This document shows, in pieces, positions 23,245 to 36,879 of a stretch of DNA of 37,244 nt (its first letter is position 1; each line of letters opens with the position of its first letter). Location: the NCBI GenBank assembly GCA_029257435.1, contig JARIBI010000062.1, positions 1-37,244 of the forward strand, read 5' to 3'. The DNA is from Sporosarcina sp. (GTDB taxonomy: Bacteria; Bacillota; Bacilli; Bacillales_A; Planococcaceae). Position numbers and translations under genes: made by a program. The notes below the pieces were generated by a model that had not been told where the DNA came from, made no database searches, and was given only the letters and a program-made list of their open reading frames with translations.

Positions 23245-23904
23245 TTAAAATGCCAAGAAAGATCGGGGATTTACAGCTACGTCGTCTTTTTGGACTTCGA
23301 AGTGTAAGTGGATGCCCGCTTGCGGGTTCCATTCGTTTTCTGCAGTTTGTGCCAGGACTTCACCTTGCTGGATTTCGTCACCCTCTTTTACGAGAATGCC
23401 AGTAACGGAGCGGTAGATCGTTTTCAATCCATCTTTGTGCGTGAGTACGATTTCACTGCCTTTAAATGGATCTGATACGATTTGTTCCACTTTTCCGCTC
23501 ATCGCTGCGACTACATCGAACGGTTTGCCGTCAACCGCAATTGAAACACCTTCGTTTGTAACGTATGTCTGTTTAAATACGAGCAGTGCGTTTTCACGAC
23601 TGGATGCATCGGCTTTTGCATCATAGAAGTCCTGAATAATAGCAACTTGGTCAAGAAGTTCTTCGTCAAACGGATACTTCAATGTTTCGTTTGCTGCGTT
23701 TGTTTCCAATGTGACTTCTTCTTGTTGCTTCTCTTTGTCTACAGCTGCCTGATCCCCGGCGTCTGGTTTCGTCAATGCATTATATCCCCATACCATTCCA
23801 ACGAACAGCAGGGCGAAACTTGCATAGATAGATGGCCAGAACCAGTTGCTTTTCGTGCTCTTGTTTTTCTGAGAAGGGGCGTTCGGTTTTTTTTCTTCTC
23901 TCAT
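23245..23904 (-). CDS. spoIIQ: Stage II sporulation protein SpoIIQ (degenerate LytM/M23)
   Basis: This 219-residue forespore membrane protein binds SpoIIIAH across the intermembrane space in engulfment and the feeding-tube channel. A basic N-terminus is followed by one membrane helix (about 22-40), an acidic linker, and a LytM domain (about 85-215). The second zinc motif HLHFEV (H199, H201) is kept. The first, normally HxGxD, reads NEGVS (N117, S121), so two zinc ligands are missing and endopeptidase activity is not expected, as described for Bacillus SpoIIQ. The start is ATG with GTGAGGTG upstream. It lies 32 bases after spoIID. The expected sigma-F promoter was not found in that short gap. 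Confidence 0.92.
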   Translation of the reverse strand: MREEKKPNAPSQKNKSTKSNWFWPSIYASFALLFVGMVWGYNALTKPDAGDQAAVDKEKQQEEVTLETNAANETLKYPFDEELLDQVAIIQDFYDAKADASSRENALLVFKQTYVTNEGVSIAVDGKPFDVVAAMSGKVEQIVSDPFKGSEIVLTHKDGLKTIYRSVTGILVKEGDEIQQGEVLAQTAENEWNPQAGIHLHFEVQKDDVAVNPRSFLAF

Positions 23905-23936
23905 TTATGATCACCTCACTCGCTATTCTCTGCAAG

Positions 23937-24884
23937 TTAAGGATTTTTTAAACATTCCTCTTTCGATTTTTCAAAAGTTTTTATTTCTGTGCCTGTATAG
24001 TAGTGTTTTACAATCTGTTCTGCGGTCCATCCCTTTTTCGAATACGCTTCCGCTCCATTTTGGCTCATGCCAACGCCGTGGCCGTATCCTTTAGTAGTAA
24101 TATGGACAATTTCATTGGCCACATCGAACCCTATATTGAAGTCCGTAGATGGAAGTTTAAGTTTTTCCCGAACTTCCCGGCCGCTCGTTTCGAATGTGCC
24201 TGAAAGGACGCTTTGTACTCGTCCCGTCTCGTTTCTAACAAGCTGAAGTGCACGGAAATCGTCTTCCTTCCAAGAGGTGCCAAGCTTTTTATTCCACTCT
24301 GTAAGAGGCATATCTACTGTTCGTTCCACTTTTTCAGATACAGTTTGTTCGTCGGGACTGTCCACACTTTGCAGATAAGGAACTGAATTGCCCGAGAAGT
24401 TCTCTGCGGTTTCGGTTTTACCATTTGAAGTAGAGAAAAACATAGCTGTGATCATTTGTTCTTCGTGCACGATTATGGAACCCGCTGTCTCTTCAACTGC
24501 TTGACGGATCTTTTTTTCGTTTTCTTTGAAGTTTTTGCCCCATCGTTCTTTCCGTTCTTTTTCGTTTGAATAGACTTGTGCTGTAACGTCCCGACCGATT
24601 GGTTTTGTGCCTTCTGCCGTTTCTTTGAGCGCATAGGTGCGTGCAGCAATCGCTTGTGCTTTTAGTGCTTCCAGTGAATAAGCGACTGGCATTTCAGATG
24701 CGACGACTCCGATAATGTACTCTTCAAGCGGCAGTGGCTTGTCCTCTCCTTCTACTGTAATTTCGGTCTCACAAGCTATTTCCTTGGGTGGCTTAGTGTC
24801 TAGCGGTCTGTTGTACTTCAAGTTTAGAAGTACAGGTATAAAAAATAATAAAATGATGAATACTGCTAATAGTCGTTTGTCCAT
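23937..24884 (-). CDS. spoIID: Stage II sporulation protein SpoIID (lytic transglycosylase)
   Basis: This 315-residue mother-cell membrane enzyme cleaves glycan strands during septal thinning and engulfment with SpoIIM and SpoIIP. A single membrane helix spans about residues 4-21. The SpoIID domain begins PLEEYIIGVVASEMP, with the catalytic Glu at E64, then ALKAQAIAARTYAL. The end carries the conserved GYGHGVGMSQNGA and WTAEQIVKHYY. I start at ATG 24884 (MDKRLLAV), since an upstream in-frame GTG at 24992 adds 36 residues foreign to the family. Its Shine-Dalgarno is weak (GGAAA, about 17 bases off), so the start is less certain than the product. Confidence 0.92.
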   Translation of the reverse strand: MDKRLLAVFIILLFFIPVLLNLKYNRPLDTKPPKEIACETEITVEGEDKPLPLEEYIIGVVASEMPVAYSLEALKAQAIAARTYALKETAEGTKPIGRDVTAQVYSNEKERKERWGKNFKENEKKIRQAVEETAGSIIVHEEQMITAMFFSTSNGKTETAENFSGNSVPYLQSVDSPDEQTVSEKVERTVDMPLTEWNKKLGTSWKEDDFRALQLVRNETGRVQSVLSGTFETSGREVREKLKLPSTDFNIGFDVANEIVHITTKGYGHGVGMSQNGAEAYSKKGWTAEQIVKHYYTGTEIKTFEKSKEECLKNP

Positions 24885-24912
24885 GTTGCATGGTATGTTA
24901 GTTTCCAATAAA

Positions 24913-24990
24913 TTATGAGCACGAGACAATTTTAAGTTTAGAAGAGGTCTGTGAGAAATAGTGACAATATCCGACAAATAGTGAGCACGC
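24913..24990. repeat. Short remnant of a 20-bp array upstream of spoIID
   Basis: AAATAGTGA occurs at 24956 and 24976 (20 bp apart), with the second copy continuing GCAC. TTATGAGCAC, the unit of array F, occurs once at 24912-24921. This looks like a two-unit remnant related to array F, 1.8 kb away, lying in the spoIID promoter region. Confidence 0.4.
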
Positions 24991-25017
24991 ACATGACGAT
25001 TGCTTGAATTTATCCAT

Positions 25018-25050
25018 AAAAAAACTGTCCCTCTGTAAAGGGACAGTTTT
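25018..25050 (-). terminator. Terminator of murA
   Basis: A perfect stem, AAAACTGTCCCT with AGGGACAGTTTT (12 bp), and a 6-base loop are followed on the minus transcript by seven T residues, 9 bases after the murA stop. Confidence 0.9.
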
Positions 25051-25058
25051 ACATACTA

Positions 25059-26360
25059 TTATGAATGCACGATTTCTGTGTCTGCTGTTTCAGATTCGCT
25101 GGAAACGCGGCTGATATCTGCACCGAGTGCTTTCAGTTTCTGATGGAAATTAACGTAGCCACGATCTAAGTGAATGAGTTCAGTGACTCTGGTAACACCT
25201 TCAGCAACAAGCCCAGCAAGGATTAGTGCAGCTGCAGCGCGCAGATCAGTTGCTGCGACTTCAGCGCCTTGCAAGTTAGAAGGTCCGTTCATGATAACAG
25301 AACGTCCTTCAATTTTAATGTCAGCATTCATGCGGCGGAATTCTTCCACGTGCATGAAACGGTTTTCGAAGACTGTTTCTGTAAGAACACCCGTACCTTC
25401 TGATTTCAGCATAAGTGCCATCATTTGTGACTGCATGTCTGTAGGGAAACCAGGGTGCGGCATTGTTTTCAAGTCCACTGATTTCAATGGATGCTTCGCA
25501 GTAATACGAAGGCCTTCATCAAGTTCAGTAATGACAACGCCCATTTCTTGTAGTTTAGAGATCAGTGCTGCGTTGTGCTCAGGCAATGCATTTTCAATCG
25601 TGACATCTCCGCCTGTAATTGCTGCAGCGACCATGAATGTACCTGTTTCGATACGGTCAGGAATAATGTTGTGAACAGCACCGGTTAATTGTTTCACGCC
25701 TTCGATACGGATAACATCTGTACCTGCGCCGATGACTCTTCCGCCCATTTCGTTGATGAAGTTCGCAAGGTCCACAATTTCAGGCTCTTTAGCAGCATTT
25801 TCGATCAATGTCGTTCCTGTTGCGAGTGCAGCTGCAGTCATGATGTTCTCAGTTGCGCCAACACTTGGGAAGTCCAAATAGATTTTTGCTCCTTGAAGAC
25901 CGTTCTTAGCTCGTGCTTCAACAAATCCGTGTCCAAACGAGATATCCGCGCCCATGGCTTCGAAACCTTTTAAATGCTGGTCAATCGGACGTGATCCAAT
26001 CGCACAGCCACCCGGCATAGCAACACGTGCAAAGCCATTACGCGCTAGAAGTGGACCCATTACTAGAATGGATGCGCGCATTTTACGGACGTATTCGAAT
26101 TGCGCCTCGCTCGTTAGCGTCTCCGTAGAGTCAATGATCAATTCGCCAATTTCAGGTTTATATTCAGTTTTTGCATATAAGCTTTTAAGTACTTCATTAA
26201 TTGTGCGAACATCCGACAAATTAGGTACTTCACGGATGACATTGACGCCCTCAGTAGCTAGCAACGCAGCCGCGAGTATCGGCAGCACTGCATTCTTAGC
26301 TCCTTCAACCCGCACCGTACCGTGCAGTTGTCGCCCACCATTAATAATAATTTTATCCAA
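25059..26360 (-). CDS. murA: UDP-N-acetylglucosamine 1-carboxyvinyltransferase MurA
   Basis: This 433-residue enzyme transfers enolpyruvate from PEP to UDP-GlcNAc, the first committed step of peptidoglycan synthesis, in the cytosol. Key residues are K22 in [10 protein letters not shown] and C119 in [11 protein letters not shown], the PEP-attacking, fosfomycin-reactive Cys. Further family motifs are [29 protein letters not shown] and [14 protein letters not shown] start at TTG 26360 (reading MDKIIINGG), which has GGAGGGG 6 bases upstream and matches the family N-terminus. The longer frame to 26408 adds 16 unrelated residues. The position upstream of spoIID and downstream of atpC matches B. subtilis murAA. 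A sigma-A promoter lies at 26468-26496. Confidence 0.95.
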   Translation of the reverse strand: MDKIIINGGRQLHGTVRVEGAKNAVLPILAAALLATEGVNVIREVPNLSDVRTINEVLKSLYAKTEYKPEIGELIIDSTETLTSEAQFEYVRKMRASILVMGPLLARNGFARVAMPGGCAIGSRPIDQHLKGFEAMGADISFGHGFVEARAKNGLQGAKIYLDFPSVGATENIMTAAALATGTTLIENAAKEPEIVDLANFINEMGGRVIGAGTDVIRIEGVKQLTGAVHNIIPDRIETGTFMVAAAITGGDVTIENALPEHNAALISKLQEMGVVITELDEGLRITAKHPLKSVDLKTMPHPGFPTDMQSQMMALMLKSEGTGVLTETVFENRFMHVEEFRRMNADIKIEGRSVIMNGPSNLQGAEVAATDLRAAAALILAGLVAEGVTRVTELIHLDRGYVNFHQKLKALGADISRVSSESETADTEIVHS

Positions 26361-26467
26361 AACAAGCCCCTCCGACTCAAAGTTATAATTCGTTCTTAAG
26401 CGTGACAAGTTTACATATCCAAAAATCCATTAATTAATCTGGTAAAAAAATCATCTAAACTCAGTCC

Positions 26468-26496
26468 ATTGTACAACGACACGCCACAGTTCACAA
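26468..26496 (-). promoter_or_regulatory. Sigma-A promoter of murA
   Basis: TTGTGA (complement of 26491-26496), a 17-bp spacer and TACAAT (complement of 26468-26473) give a transcript leader of roughly 100 bases before the TTG start. In the rest of the 370-base gap (26497-26730) I see no further gene I can support. Confidence 0.6.
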
Positions 26497-26730
26497 GCGT
26501 CATTGTGACCCATTCCGACAAAAGATAGCTCTAGTCTAAATTATGTAAGGCTGGGATGTCCTGTGTGTGTATTTTACAATTTTTTTATGACTGCCATATT
26601 ACAAAAAGGTTACATTCAACTTTGTTCCCTAGCGCGGTTCCACGTAAACCTATCTCATCAAATTCTAATGAAATACTTCGTCTCATTGCCCCAGAGGCAC
26701 AAATTGTCTATGCGGCGATAAGACGAATCA

Positions 26731-26961
26731 TCAAAAGATGAAAGGAAGTCTTCCCGACCAATAGGATATGTCTAAAAAGAAATTTGATACCGCTGAACCG
26801 ATAGCAATACTCAATAAAATAAATAAAAGCTGTGTTTGCAGCACTCGATTTTTACGAATGATCGCTTGCGGCATAATTGCTTGCAAGGCATAAAACGAAA
26901 TTCCGATGAAAAAAATGTGTGATCCGATTGCTAATAACGGATTGACACCTAATGCGTTCAT
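26731..26961 (-). CDS. ywzB: YwzB-like (DUF1146) small membrane protein
   Basis: This 76-residue protein has two hydrophobic helices (about 8-30 and 43-62) separated by a short basic loop (QAIIRKNRVLQ). It ends in an aromatic tail, SYWSGRLPFIF. Size, topology and position directly downstream of atpC match the DUF1146/YwzB family of Bacillales. The start is ATG with GGGAGTAG about 9 bases upstream. The strong terminator after atpC (27022-27057) separates it from the atp transcript. A hairpin with CGTACTTC/GAAGTACG arms lies at 26980-27006 in its leader. The function is unknown. Confidence 0.8.
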   Translation of the reverse strand: MNALGVNPLLAIGSHIFFIGISFYALQAIMPQAIIRKNRVLQTQLLFILLSIAIGSAVSNFFLDISYWSGRLPFIF

Positions 26962-27021
26962 AATGATCTACTCCCGTTGCGTACTTCTTTAGTTTCATGA
27001 AGTACGTTTTTGGCTGACTTT

Positions 27022-27057
27022 AAAAAAATCGGACAGAAGGTTCTCCCCTGTCCGATT
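27022..27057 (-). terminator. Terminator of the ATP synthase operon
   Basis: A 10-bp stem, AATCGGACAG with CTGTCCGATT (27027-27036 and 27048-27057), is followed on the minus transcript by seven T residues, 14 bases after the atpC stop. Confidence 0.92.
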
Positions 27058-27071
27058 CGCTCATATCCGCC

Positions 27072-27467
27072 TTACATGCCGGAAACTTTAATACGGTTAA
27101 TGGCCCTGCGCAAGCTCAGTTCAGCCATTTGCTGCTCCACTTTGTTCTTTTTCTGCTGGAGTTCAGCTTCTGCTTTACGCTGCGCAAGTTCTGCACGTGC
27201 TAAGTCAATGTGAGAAGCAAGTTCTGCACTTTGGGCAAGCACTGTGACAACATCCGGACGGACTTCCAAGAAGCCGCCGTTTACTGCCACGTGTTCTGTG
27301 GAATTGCCGTTTTTAAGACGAAGTGCGCCGATGTCAAGTGGTGCTACCATCGCGATGTGTCCTGGCAAAATACCAAGTTCACCCGTTTCAGTAACAGCAA
27401 TCACCATATCCGCTTCTGTTTCGCTGACAGGGCCGTCGGGAGTGACGATATTAACTTTTATCTTCAT
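27072..27467 (-). CDS. atpC: ATP synthase F1 epsilon subunit
   Basis: This 131-residue subunit of the F1 central stalk inhibits ATP hydrolysis. The N-terminal beta-sandwich carries [17 protein letters not shown] and [16 protein letters not shown]. The C-terminal two-helix part contains [16 protein letters not shown] and ends in [12 protein letters not shown]. Length and motifs are normal. The ATG has GGAGGGG about 7 bases upstream. It is the last gene of the operon, 24 bases after atpD. Confidence 0.96.
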   Translation of the reverse strand: MKIKVNIVTPDGPVSETEADMVIAVTETGELGILPGHIAMVAPLDIGALRLKNGNSTEHVAVNGGFLEVRPDVVTVLAQSAELASHIDLARAELAQRKAEAELQQKKNKVEQQMAELSLRRAINRIKVSGM

Positions 27468-27491
27468 AATTTCCCCTCCTGGTCCCTTTTA

Positions 27492-29811
<2,320 letters not shown>

Positions 29812-29856
29812 CTATTCACCACCTTTTAGTTTTAGTCCCGTAGTCCGTTACTTAAC

Positions 29857-31380
<1,524 letters not shown>

Positions 31381-31395
31381 TCATCTTTCAAGATT

Positions 31396-31932
31396 TTAAC
31401 CAATCAACGTACGCTCCAGCTTAGCAAGCTTGCTGCTAATGCTGCTGTCGAAGATTTGGTTTCCGATCTGAAGGCGAATGCCTCCGATCAATTTTGGTTC
31501 AATAATTGTTTGAATCTGAAGCGACTGTTTGCCGACTTTGTGAGCAAACGCGCTGGAAATTGCTGTTTCTTCCTGTTCAGTTAATGGACGTGTTGCATAA
31601 ACTGTCGCTTCCGCAACACCCGATGCATCGTTTGCTAACTGGTGGAAGTCTTCGAGAACGTCGCTAAGTTCAGTCATACGGTCAGCATCAAGCATCACGT
31701 ATAGTGCGTTGAGTAATAACTCTTGTGCACCCGGCAGGACATTAGCGATCAATTCACGTTTTTTGATCAAGGACAGTTGTGGTAAGCTCATAAGCTCCCC
31801 GAAGTCTTTGTTGCCGTCGAGTGCTGCTTGGAGCTCTCGAACGTCAGTGTGGACTGCGAGCAAGACGCCTTGTTCCTGAGCTGCTTTGAACAACCCAGTT
31901 GCATAACGTTCCGCTACGATAGAACGGCTCAT
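31396..31932 (-). CDS. atpH: ATP synthase F1 delta subunit
   Basis: This 178-residue peripheral stalk subunit joins the top of F1 to subunit b. The N-terminal helical domain opens with RSIVAERYATGLFKAAQEQG, and the C-terminal part has the signature EPKLIGGIRLQIGNQIFDSSI. Its ATG overlaps the atpF stop (ATGA), indicating translational coupling of the two stalk subunits. A Shine-Dalgarno GGGGAAGG lies within the end of atpF. Confidence 0.96.
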   Translation of the reverse strand: MSRSIVAERYATGLFKAAQEQGVLLAVHTDVRELQAALDGNKDFGELMSLPQLSLIKKRELIANVLPGAQELLLNALYVMLDADRMTELSDVLEDFHQLANDASGVAEATVYATRPLTEQEETAISSAFAHKVGKQSLQIQTIIEPKLIGGIRLQIGNQIFDSSISSKLAKLERTLIG

Positions 31933-32480
31933 CGGCCTTCCCCTGCCTTCACAATCGTTTCTTCGATCAATGCGCGGTTATCCTCCTCGGATACTTCTTT
32001 ACCGAGTACTTTAGTCGCTGCCATGATTGAAAGAGATACGAATTCTTCGCGTACAGCCGCGATTGCTTTTTCTCTCTCTGTTGCGATTTCGAGCGCTGCG
32101 TTTTCTTTCATACGACCCACTTCCGCGCGTGTCGTTTGAATGAGTTCCTCACGCTGTGCTTCGCCTTGCTTCTTCGCGTTTTCAACGATGACTAACGCGT
32201 TTGTATGTGCTTCTTTTAAAAGAGCACGTTGCTCTTCTAACAATTTCTGTGAGTCTAGACGACTTTGTTCAGCCGCTTCGATTTCATTTGCAATCATCTC
32301 AGCACGCTGATCCATAATCCCCATCAACGGTCCCCATGCGAATTTCTTCAATAGAAGCATGAGAATTGTGAAGAAGACCACTGTTGCAATGATATCACCT
32401 AAGTTCAGCCGTTGGTTCAGGCTGGATAAGAATCCTGAGTCAGCATTGCTTGACAAAAGGACGAAGGTATCCAAAAACAC
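31929..32480 (-). CDS. atpF: ATP synthase Fo subunit b
   Basis: This 183-residue peripheral stalk subunit has an N-terminal membrane helix (about 29-47, IIATVVFFTILMLLLKKFAW) and a long charged helix up to the C-terminus (LDSQKLLEEQRALLKEAHTN and similar). The start is GTG with AAGGGAG about 10 bases upstream. It is separated from atpE by 256 bases, unusually far for this operon, with a hairpin in the gap. It overlaps atpH by four bases. Confidence 0.95.
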   Translation of the reverse strand: MFLDTFVLLSSNADSGFLSSLNQRLNLGDIIATVVFFTILMLLLKKFAWGPLMGIMDQRAEMIANEIEAAEQSRLDSQKLLEEQRALLKEAHTNALVIVENAKKQGEAQREELIQTTRAEVGRMKENAALEIATEREKAIAAVREEFVSLSIMAATKVLGKEVSEEDNRALIEETIVKAGEGR

Positions 32481-32582
32481 GATTGTTTCACTCCCTTCAA
32501 AAACTTACGTCTGATCTACAAACGTTCTGGTTAGAATGATTAGTTCGAGCAAAGACATGCCCGATATCCGCTGACATAAACG

Positions 32583-32620
32583 AATGGCGAAGGATACATC
32601 TTTTTCCATTCTTCGCCATT
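32583..32620 (-). other. Intercistronic hairpin between atpE and atpF
   Basis: AATGGCGAAG (32583-32592) and CTTCGCCATT (32611-32620) form a perfect 10-bp stem with an 18-base loop, about 103 bases upstream of atpF and 117 bases past the atpE stop. There is no T run, so it is probably an RNA processing or stabilising element rather than a terminator. The 256-base gap has no ORF I can support. Confidence 0.6.
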
Positions 32621-32736
32621 GTTTAACGTTCTTATAAAGTGGTTAGGTAATAGAAGGAGTCATACAGGCTGGCAAGACCGCAGTGCAGCCCAGGCCCTAT
32701 CCGTTTCATTAACTACCTGAATTGAATCTGTGTAAA

Positions 32737-34137
<1,401 letters not shown>

Positions 34138-34186
34138 GGTAGGTGAGTCTCCTATTACGATAAGTTTAGTTAGAAACTGAAACGCC

Positions 34187-34418
34187 CGGCTTTTGGTTTA
34201 GAAGCCGAACAGCGAGCGGGTTCGCAGGTTGGTACGCGTTGGCTTGTCCGAGATGCACGGCAACCACTTACTGATCAGCTGTCTCGGAAAGGTTCCGGAC
34301 GAAGATGGTAAGAAAAGTGCCGCCTGCTTGGCGTTCACCAGGACACGTTGTCCAACGTATCGCACTGATGCCCAACAATTCAAGTGCGATAGGCTACGAG
34401 TGATGATAGAACTTAGCC
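34187..34418 (-). ncRNA. Structured 5' leader of the atp operon (candidate cis-RNA)
   Basis: Between the atp promoter and atpI lies a GC-richer stretch with several perfect stems. These are CGGCTT/AAGCCG (34187-34207), TCCGAGA/TCTCGGA (34247-34253 with 34282-34288, competing with GTCCG/CGGAC at 34246/34296), CGTT/AACG (34346-34357), TATCGCACT/AGTGCGATA (34358-34366 with 34383-34391) and GGCTA/TAGCC (34392-34396 with 34414-34418). I recognise no known riboswitch. The AT-rich remainder (34511-34739) shows nothing beyond the promoter region. Confidence 0.5.
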
Positions 34419-34481
34419 AAAAAATCAAGCGGTTTCAGCTGATTTATCTATGTATAAACCCTATCATTATTACCCTCTATA

Positions 34482-34510
34482 AGCATACAATAGCGGTATT
34501 TTGATGTCAA
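34482..34510 (-). promoter_or_regulatory. Sigma-A promoter of the atp operon
   Basis: A perfect TTGACA (complement of 34505-34510), a 17-bp spacer and TATGCT (complement of 34482-34487) form the best sigma-A promoter in the window. Transcription would start near 34475, about 338 bases before the atpI ATG. Confidence 0.8.
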
Positions 34511-34739
34511 TTGATTCCCGTGAAATTCTTCACATACTATTAGCACTGTCAAATAATCGTCACACTTTCATAGGATTTCGCCGTATTTCTAAAATTTAGG
34601 GATTCCCCTTACTTTTCCGTGTGAATTTCCACAACAGTTATAGCGCGATAACATTTGCAAATTTAAGCTTTCAGCATATTTGTAGTCCTTCTCTCTTACT
34701 TTCCTTACTTTAGCTGTTTGAGAGAACTATAGAAATAGA

Positions 34740-34769
34740 AAAAGCAGAGGGTTGTTAGCCTCTGCTTTT
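34740..34769 (-). terminator. Terminator of upp-mnaA
   Basis: A perfect 11-bp stem, AAAAGCAGAGG with CCTCTGCTTTT, and an 8-base loop lie 18 bases past the mnaA stop. Confidence 0.9.
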
Positions 34770-34787
34770 CCACTAACTTTTATTCAT

Positions 34788-35909
34788 TTAGTTTTGTTCG
34801 TTTAAATATTTTTTCAAAGCTTCCACGATTCGTTCGGATGCGTGGCCGTCTCCGTAAGGGTTGGACGCTTTTGCCATAGAGTCGTATGCGGTTTGATTGG
34901 AGAGAAGTTCATCTGCTAAGTTGAAGATCGTCTCTTCGTCCGTTCCCGCTAATTTGAGTGTTCCGGCGTCGATTCCTTCCGGCCGTTCTGTTGTATCACG
35001 AAGGACGATAACAGGTTTGCCGAGCGAAGGGGCTTCTTCTTGGATGCCGCCCGAGTCCGTTAAGATGATATGTGAACGCGCTGCAAAGTTATGGAAATCC
35101 ACAACTTCGAGTGGCTCGATCAAATGAATCCGGTCATTATTTCCGAGTAATTCATCCGCAACTTCACGGACTGCTGGATTCATGTGAACTGGATAGATCA
35201 CCTGAATGTCATCGTGTTTTTCGAGTAGGCGGTTAATCGCACGGAACATATTGCGCATCGGATCCCCTAAATTTTCGCGGCGGTGTGCCGTCAGCAAGAC
35301 AAGCCGGTCAGTTCCGAGCTTTTCAAAAATCGGATGCGTGTACGTGTCATCGACAGTAGTATGCAGCGCATCGATTGCCGTATTCCCCGTAATGTAGATC
35401 CGGTTTTCCGGCTTTCCTTCATTAATTAAGTTTTGCGCCGACTTTTCTGTTGGTGAGAAATGAAGGTCTGCCAGAACGCCCGTCAGCTGACGATTCATCT
35501 CTTCCGGATATGGAGAGTACTTGTCCCATGTACGAAGACCCGCTTCAACGTGTCCGACTGCGATTTTGTTATAAAATGCCGCCAGACTGCCGACGAATGT
35601 CGTAGCGGTGTCACCGTGAACGAGTACGATATCGGGCTGTGCTTCTTTCATAATCCCGTCAAGACCTTCAAGTCCTCGAGTTGCAACATCGATAAGAGTT
35701 TGACGGTCTTTCATAATATTCAGGTCGAAGTCAGGTGTGATCCCGAACGTTTTCAGCACTTGGTCCAACATTTCACGGTGCTGAGCCGTTACAGTCACAA
35801 TCGATTCGATTTCGTCTTCATGCTTTTGCAGTTCGAGAACGAGCGGAGCCATTTTGATGGCTTCCGGACGCGTTCCGAAAATAGTCATTACTTTCCATTT
35901 GCGTTTCAA
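34788..35909 (-). CDS. mnaA: UDP-N-acetylglucosamine 2-epimerase (non-hydrolysing)
   Basis: This 373-residue GT-B-fold enzyme interconverts UDP-GlcNAc and UDP-ManNAc, which feeds wall teichoic acid linkage-unit and other polymer synthesis. The N-terminus KVMTIFGTRPEAIKMAPLV is diagnostic. Predicted catalytic residues are D100 (VHGDTATT), E122 (GHVEAGLRT), E136 (YPEEMNR) and H209 (TAHRREN). The C-terminal lobe carries LTDSGGIQEEAPSLGKPV and RDTTERPEG. I start at TTG 35909 (MKRKWKVM), about 10 bases from GGGGAGGG. The GTG at 35918 lies only 2 bases from it. It probably shares the upp transcript (20-base gap). Confidence 0.94.
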   Translation of the reverse strand: MKRKWKVMTIFGTRPEAIKMAPLVLELQKHEDEIESIVTVTAQHREMLDQVLKTFGITPDFDLNIMKDRQTLIDVATRGLEGLDGIMKEAQPDIVLVHGDTATTFVGSLAAFYNKIAVGHVEAGLRTWDKYSPYPEEMNRQLTGVLADLHFSPTEKSAQNLINEGKPENRIYITGNTAIDALHTTVDDTYTHPIFEKLGTDRLVLLTAHRRENLGDPMRNMFRAINRLLEKHDDIQVIYPVHMNPAVREVADELLGNNDRIHLIEPLEVVDFHNFAARSHIILTDSGGIQEEAPSLGKPVIVLRDTTERPEGIDAGTLKLAGTDEETIFNLADELLSNQTAYDSMAKASNPYGDGHASERIVEALKKYLNEQN

Positions 35910-35929
35910 ACTGTTCACGCCCTCCCCAA

Positions 35930-36559
35930 TTATTTGGTTCCGAACAAACGGTCCCCGGCATCGCCGAGTCCAGGTACAATGTATCCGTGATCGTTCAGTT
36001 TTTCATCCAGTGCCGCGATGTAAACATCTACGTCAGGGTGTGCATCTGTAAATACTTTTACGCCTTCAGGAGCTGCGATCAGACACATGAATTTGATGTG
36101 TTTCGCTCCGCGCTTTTTCAATGAATTGACGGCTTCTACTGCTGTTCCGCCTGTTGCAAGCATGGGATCGACGACGATCAATTCACGTTCTGATACGTCA
36201 GACGGCAACTTCACGAAATATTCGTGCGGCTGCAATGTTTCCGGATCGCGGAATAAACCGACGTGTCCCACTCTTGCTGCCGGGATCAGTTTTAGAATCC
36301 CATCTACCATCCCAATTCCTGCACGCAGGATAGGCACGATTCCAAGTTTTTTCCCTGCAAGTACGTTCGATTTCGCCATGCAAACCGGCGTTTCAACGTC
36401 TACTTCTTGAAGGGGGAGCTCCCGTGTAATTTCAAAAGCCATCAATGTAGCAACTTCGTCTACGAGTTCACGGAATTCTTTGGTTCCTGTGTTTACGTCG
36501 CGGATGAAGGTAAGTTTGTGCTGGATGAGCGGGTGATCGAATACGTGTACTTTAGCCAT
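35930..36559 (-). CDS. upp: Uracil phosphoribosyltransferase
   Basis: This 209-residue type I phosphoribosyltransferase converts uracil and PRPP to UMP in pyrimidine salvage. The PRPP loop is [11 protein letters not shown] (D131). [12 protein letters not shown] is the dimer/pyrophosphate region, and the uracil-binding C-terminus ends [18 protein letters not shown] start at ATG 36559 ([16 protein letters not shown]), which has AAAAGGAG about 8 bases upstream. A longer in-frame extension to 36715 crosses the promoter and is rejected. In B. subtilis glyA lies upstream; here a repeat block follows instead within the window. Confidence 0.97.
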   Translation of the reverse strand: MAKVHVFDHPLIQHKLTFIRDVNTGTKEFRELVDEVATLMAFEITRELPLQEVDVETPVCMAKSNVLAGKKLGIVPILRAGIGMVDGILKLIPAARVGHVGLFRDPETLQPHEYFVKLPSDVSERELIVVDPMLATGGTAVEAVNSLKKRGAKHIKFMCLIAAPEGVKVFTDAHPDVDVYIAALDEKLNDHGYIVPGLGDAGDRLFGTK

Positions 36560-36584
36560 TAGAATCGCTCCTTTTACTTTGTCC

Positions 36585-36613
36585 AATACAGTATAACAGA
36601 ATGATGCCGTCAA
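36585..36613 (-). promoter_or_regulatory. Sigma-A promoter of upp
   Basis: TTGACG (complement of 36608-36613), a 17-bp spacer and TGTATT (complement of 36585-36590) give a leader of about 20 bases before the upp ATG. There is no room for a PyrR-type attenuator in that leader. Confidence 0.5.
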
Positions 36614-36733
36614 CGGTTGTCTGGTGCGAAGTTTGGAATTTCCGGAACATTTACACGGTTGTGTTGTGTAGTTTTTGCGTTGTCGAACACGTATAGCGGA
36701 TTGTCCGACGCCCATCGCGGGTTCTTAATCACT

Positions 36734-36879
36734 AAGTGCACTTTACCAATCAACTCTTTGCATTTCTTCATCAGTTAGCGGAGTTTCTCGATAACGGAAC
36801 ACAGTTCAACTTGTTTAAGGGATTAATTGGTAGCGCTTCGCTTGTTGAGGGATGGGCTATTCCAATGGCTTGGGTGGAA
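36734..36879. repeat. Leader of array G (copy 1)
   Basis: It starts with the palindrome AAGTGCACTT and is identical to 22847-22873 over its first 27 bases. TACCAATCAACTC (36744-36756) pairs with GGATTAATTGGTA (36820-36832) at 10 of 13 positions. ATTGGT (36826-36831) lies 49 bp before the next array, close to the 47 bp in the 169-bp spacers of the 6-kb block. The 685 bases from 36560 to the end of the window contain only the upp promoter and these repeats. Confidence 0.75.

Noticed and set aside
26622-26741. TTG-started 39-codon basic ORF on the plus strand between murA and ywzB
   Set aside because: It overlaps the ywzB end by 11 bases, its Shine-Dalgarno spacing is poor (about 12 bases) and there is no terminator. 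The composition (NEILRLIAPEAQIVYAAIRR) looks protein-like, so it is not fully excluded.
34198-34428. 76-codon minus-strand ORF in the atp leader
   Set aside because: There is no Shine-Dalgarno before its start, and the composition is explained by the palindromic stems of the leader.
36560-36613. PyrR attenuator upstream of upp
   Set aside because: The predicted leader is only about 20 bases, and no anti-terminator/terminator pair is visible.
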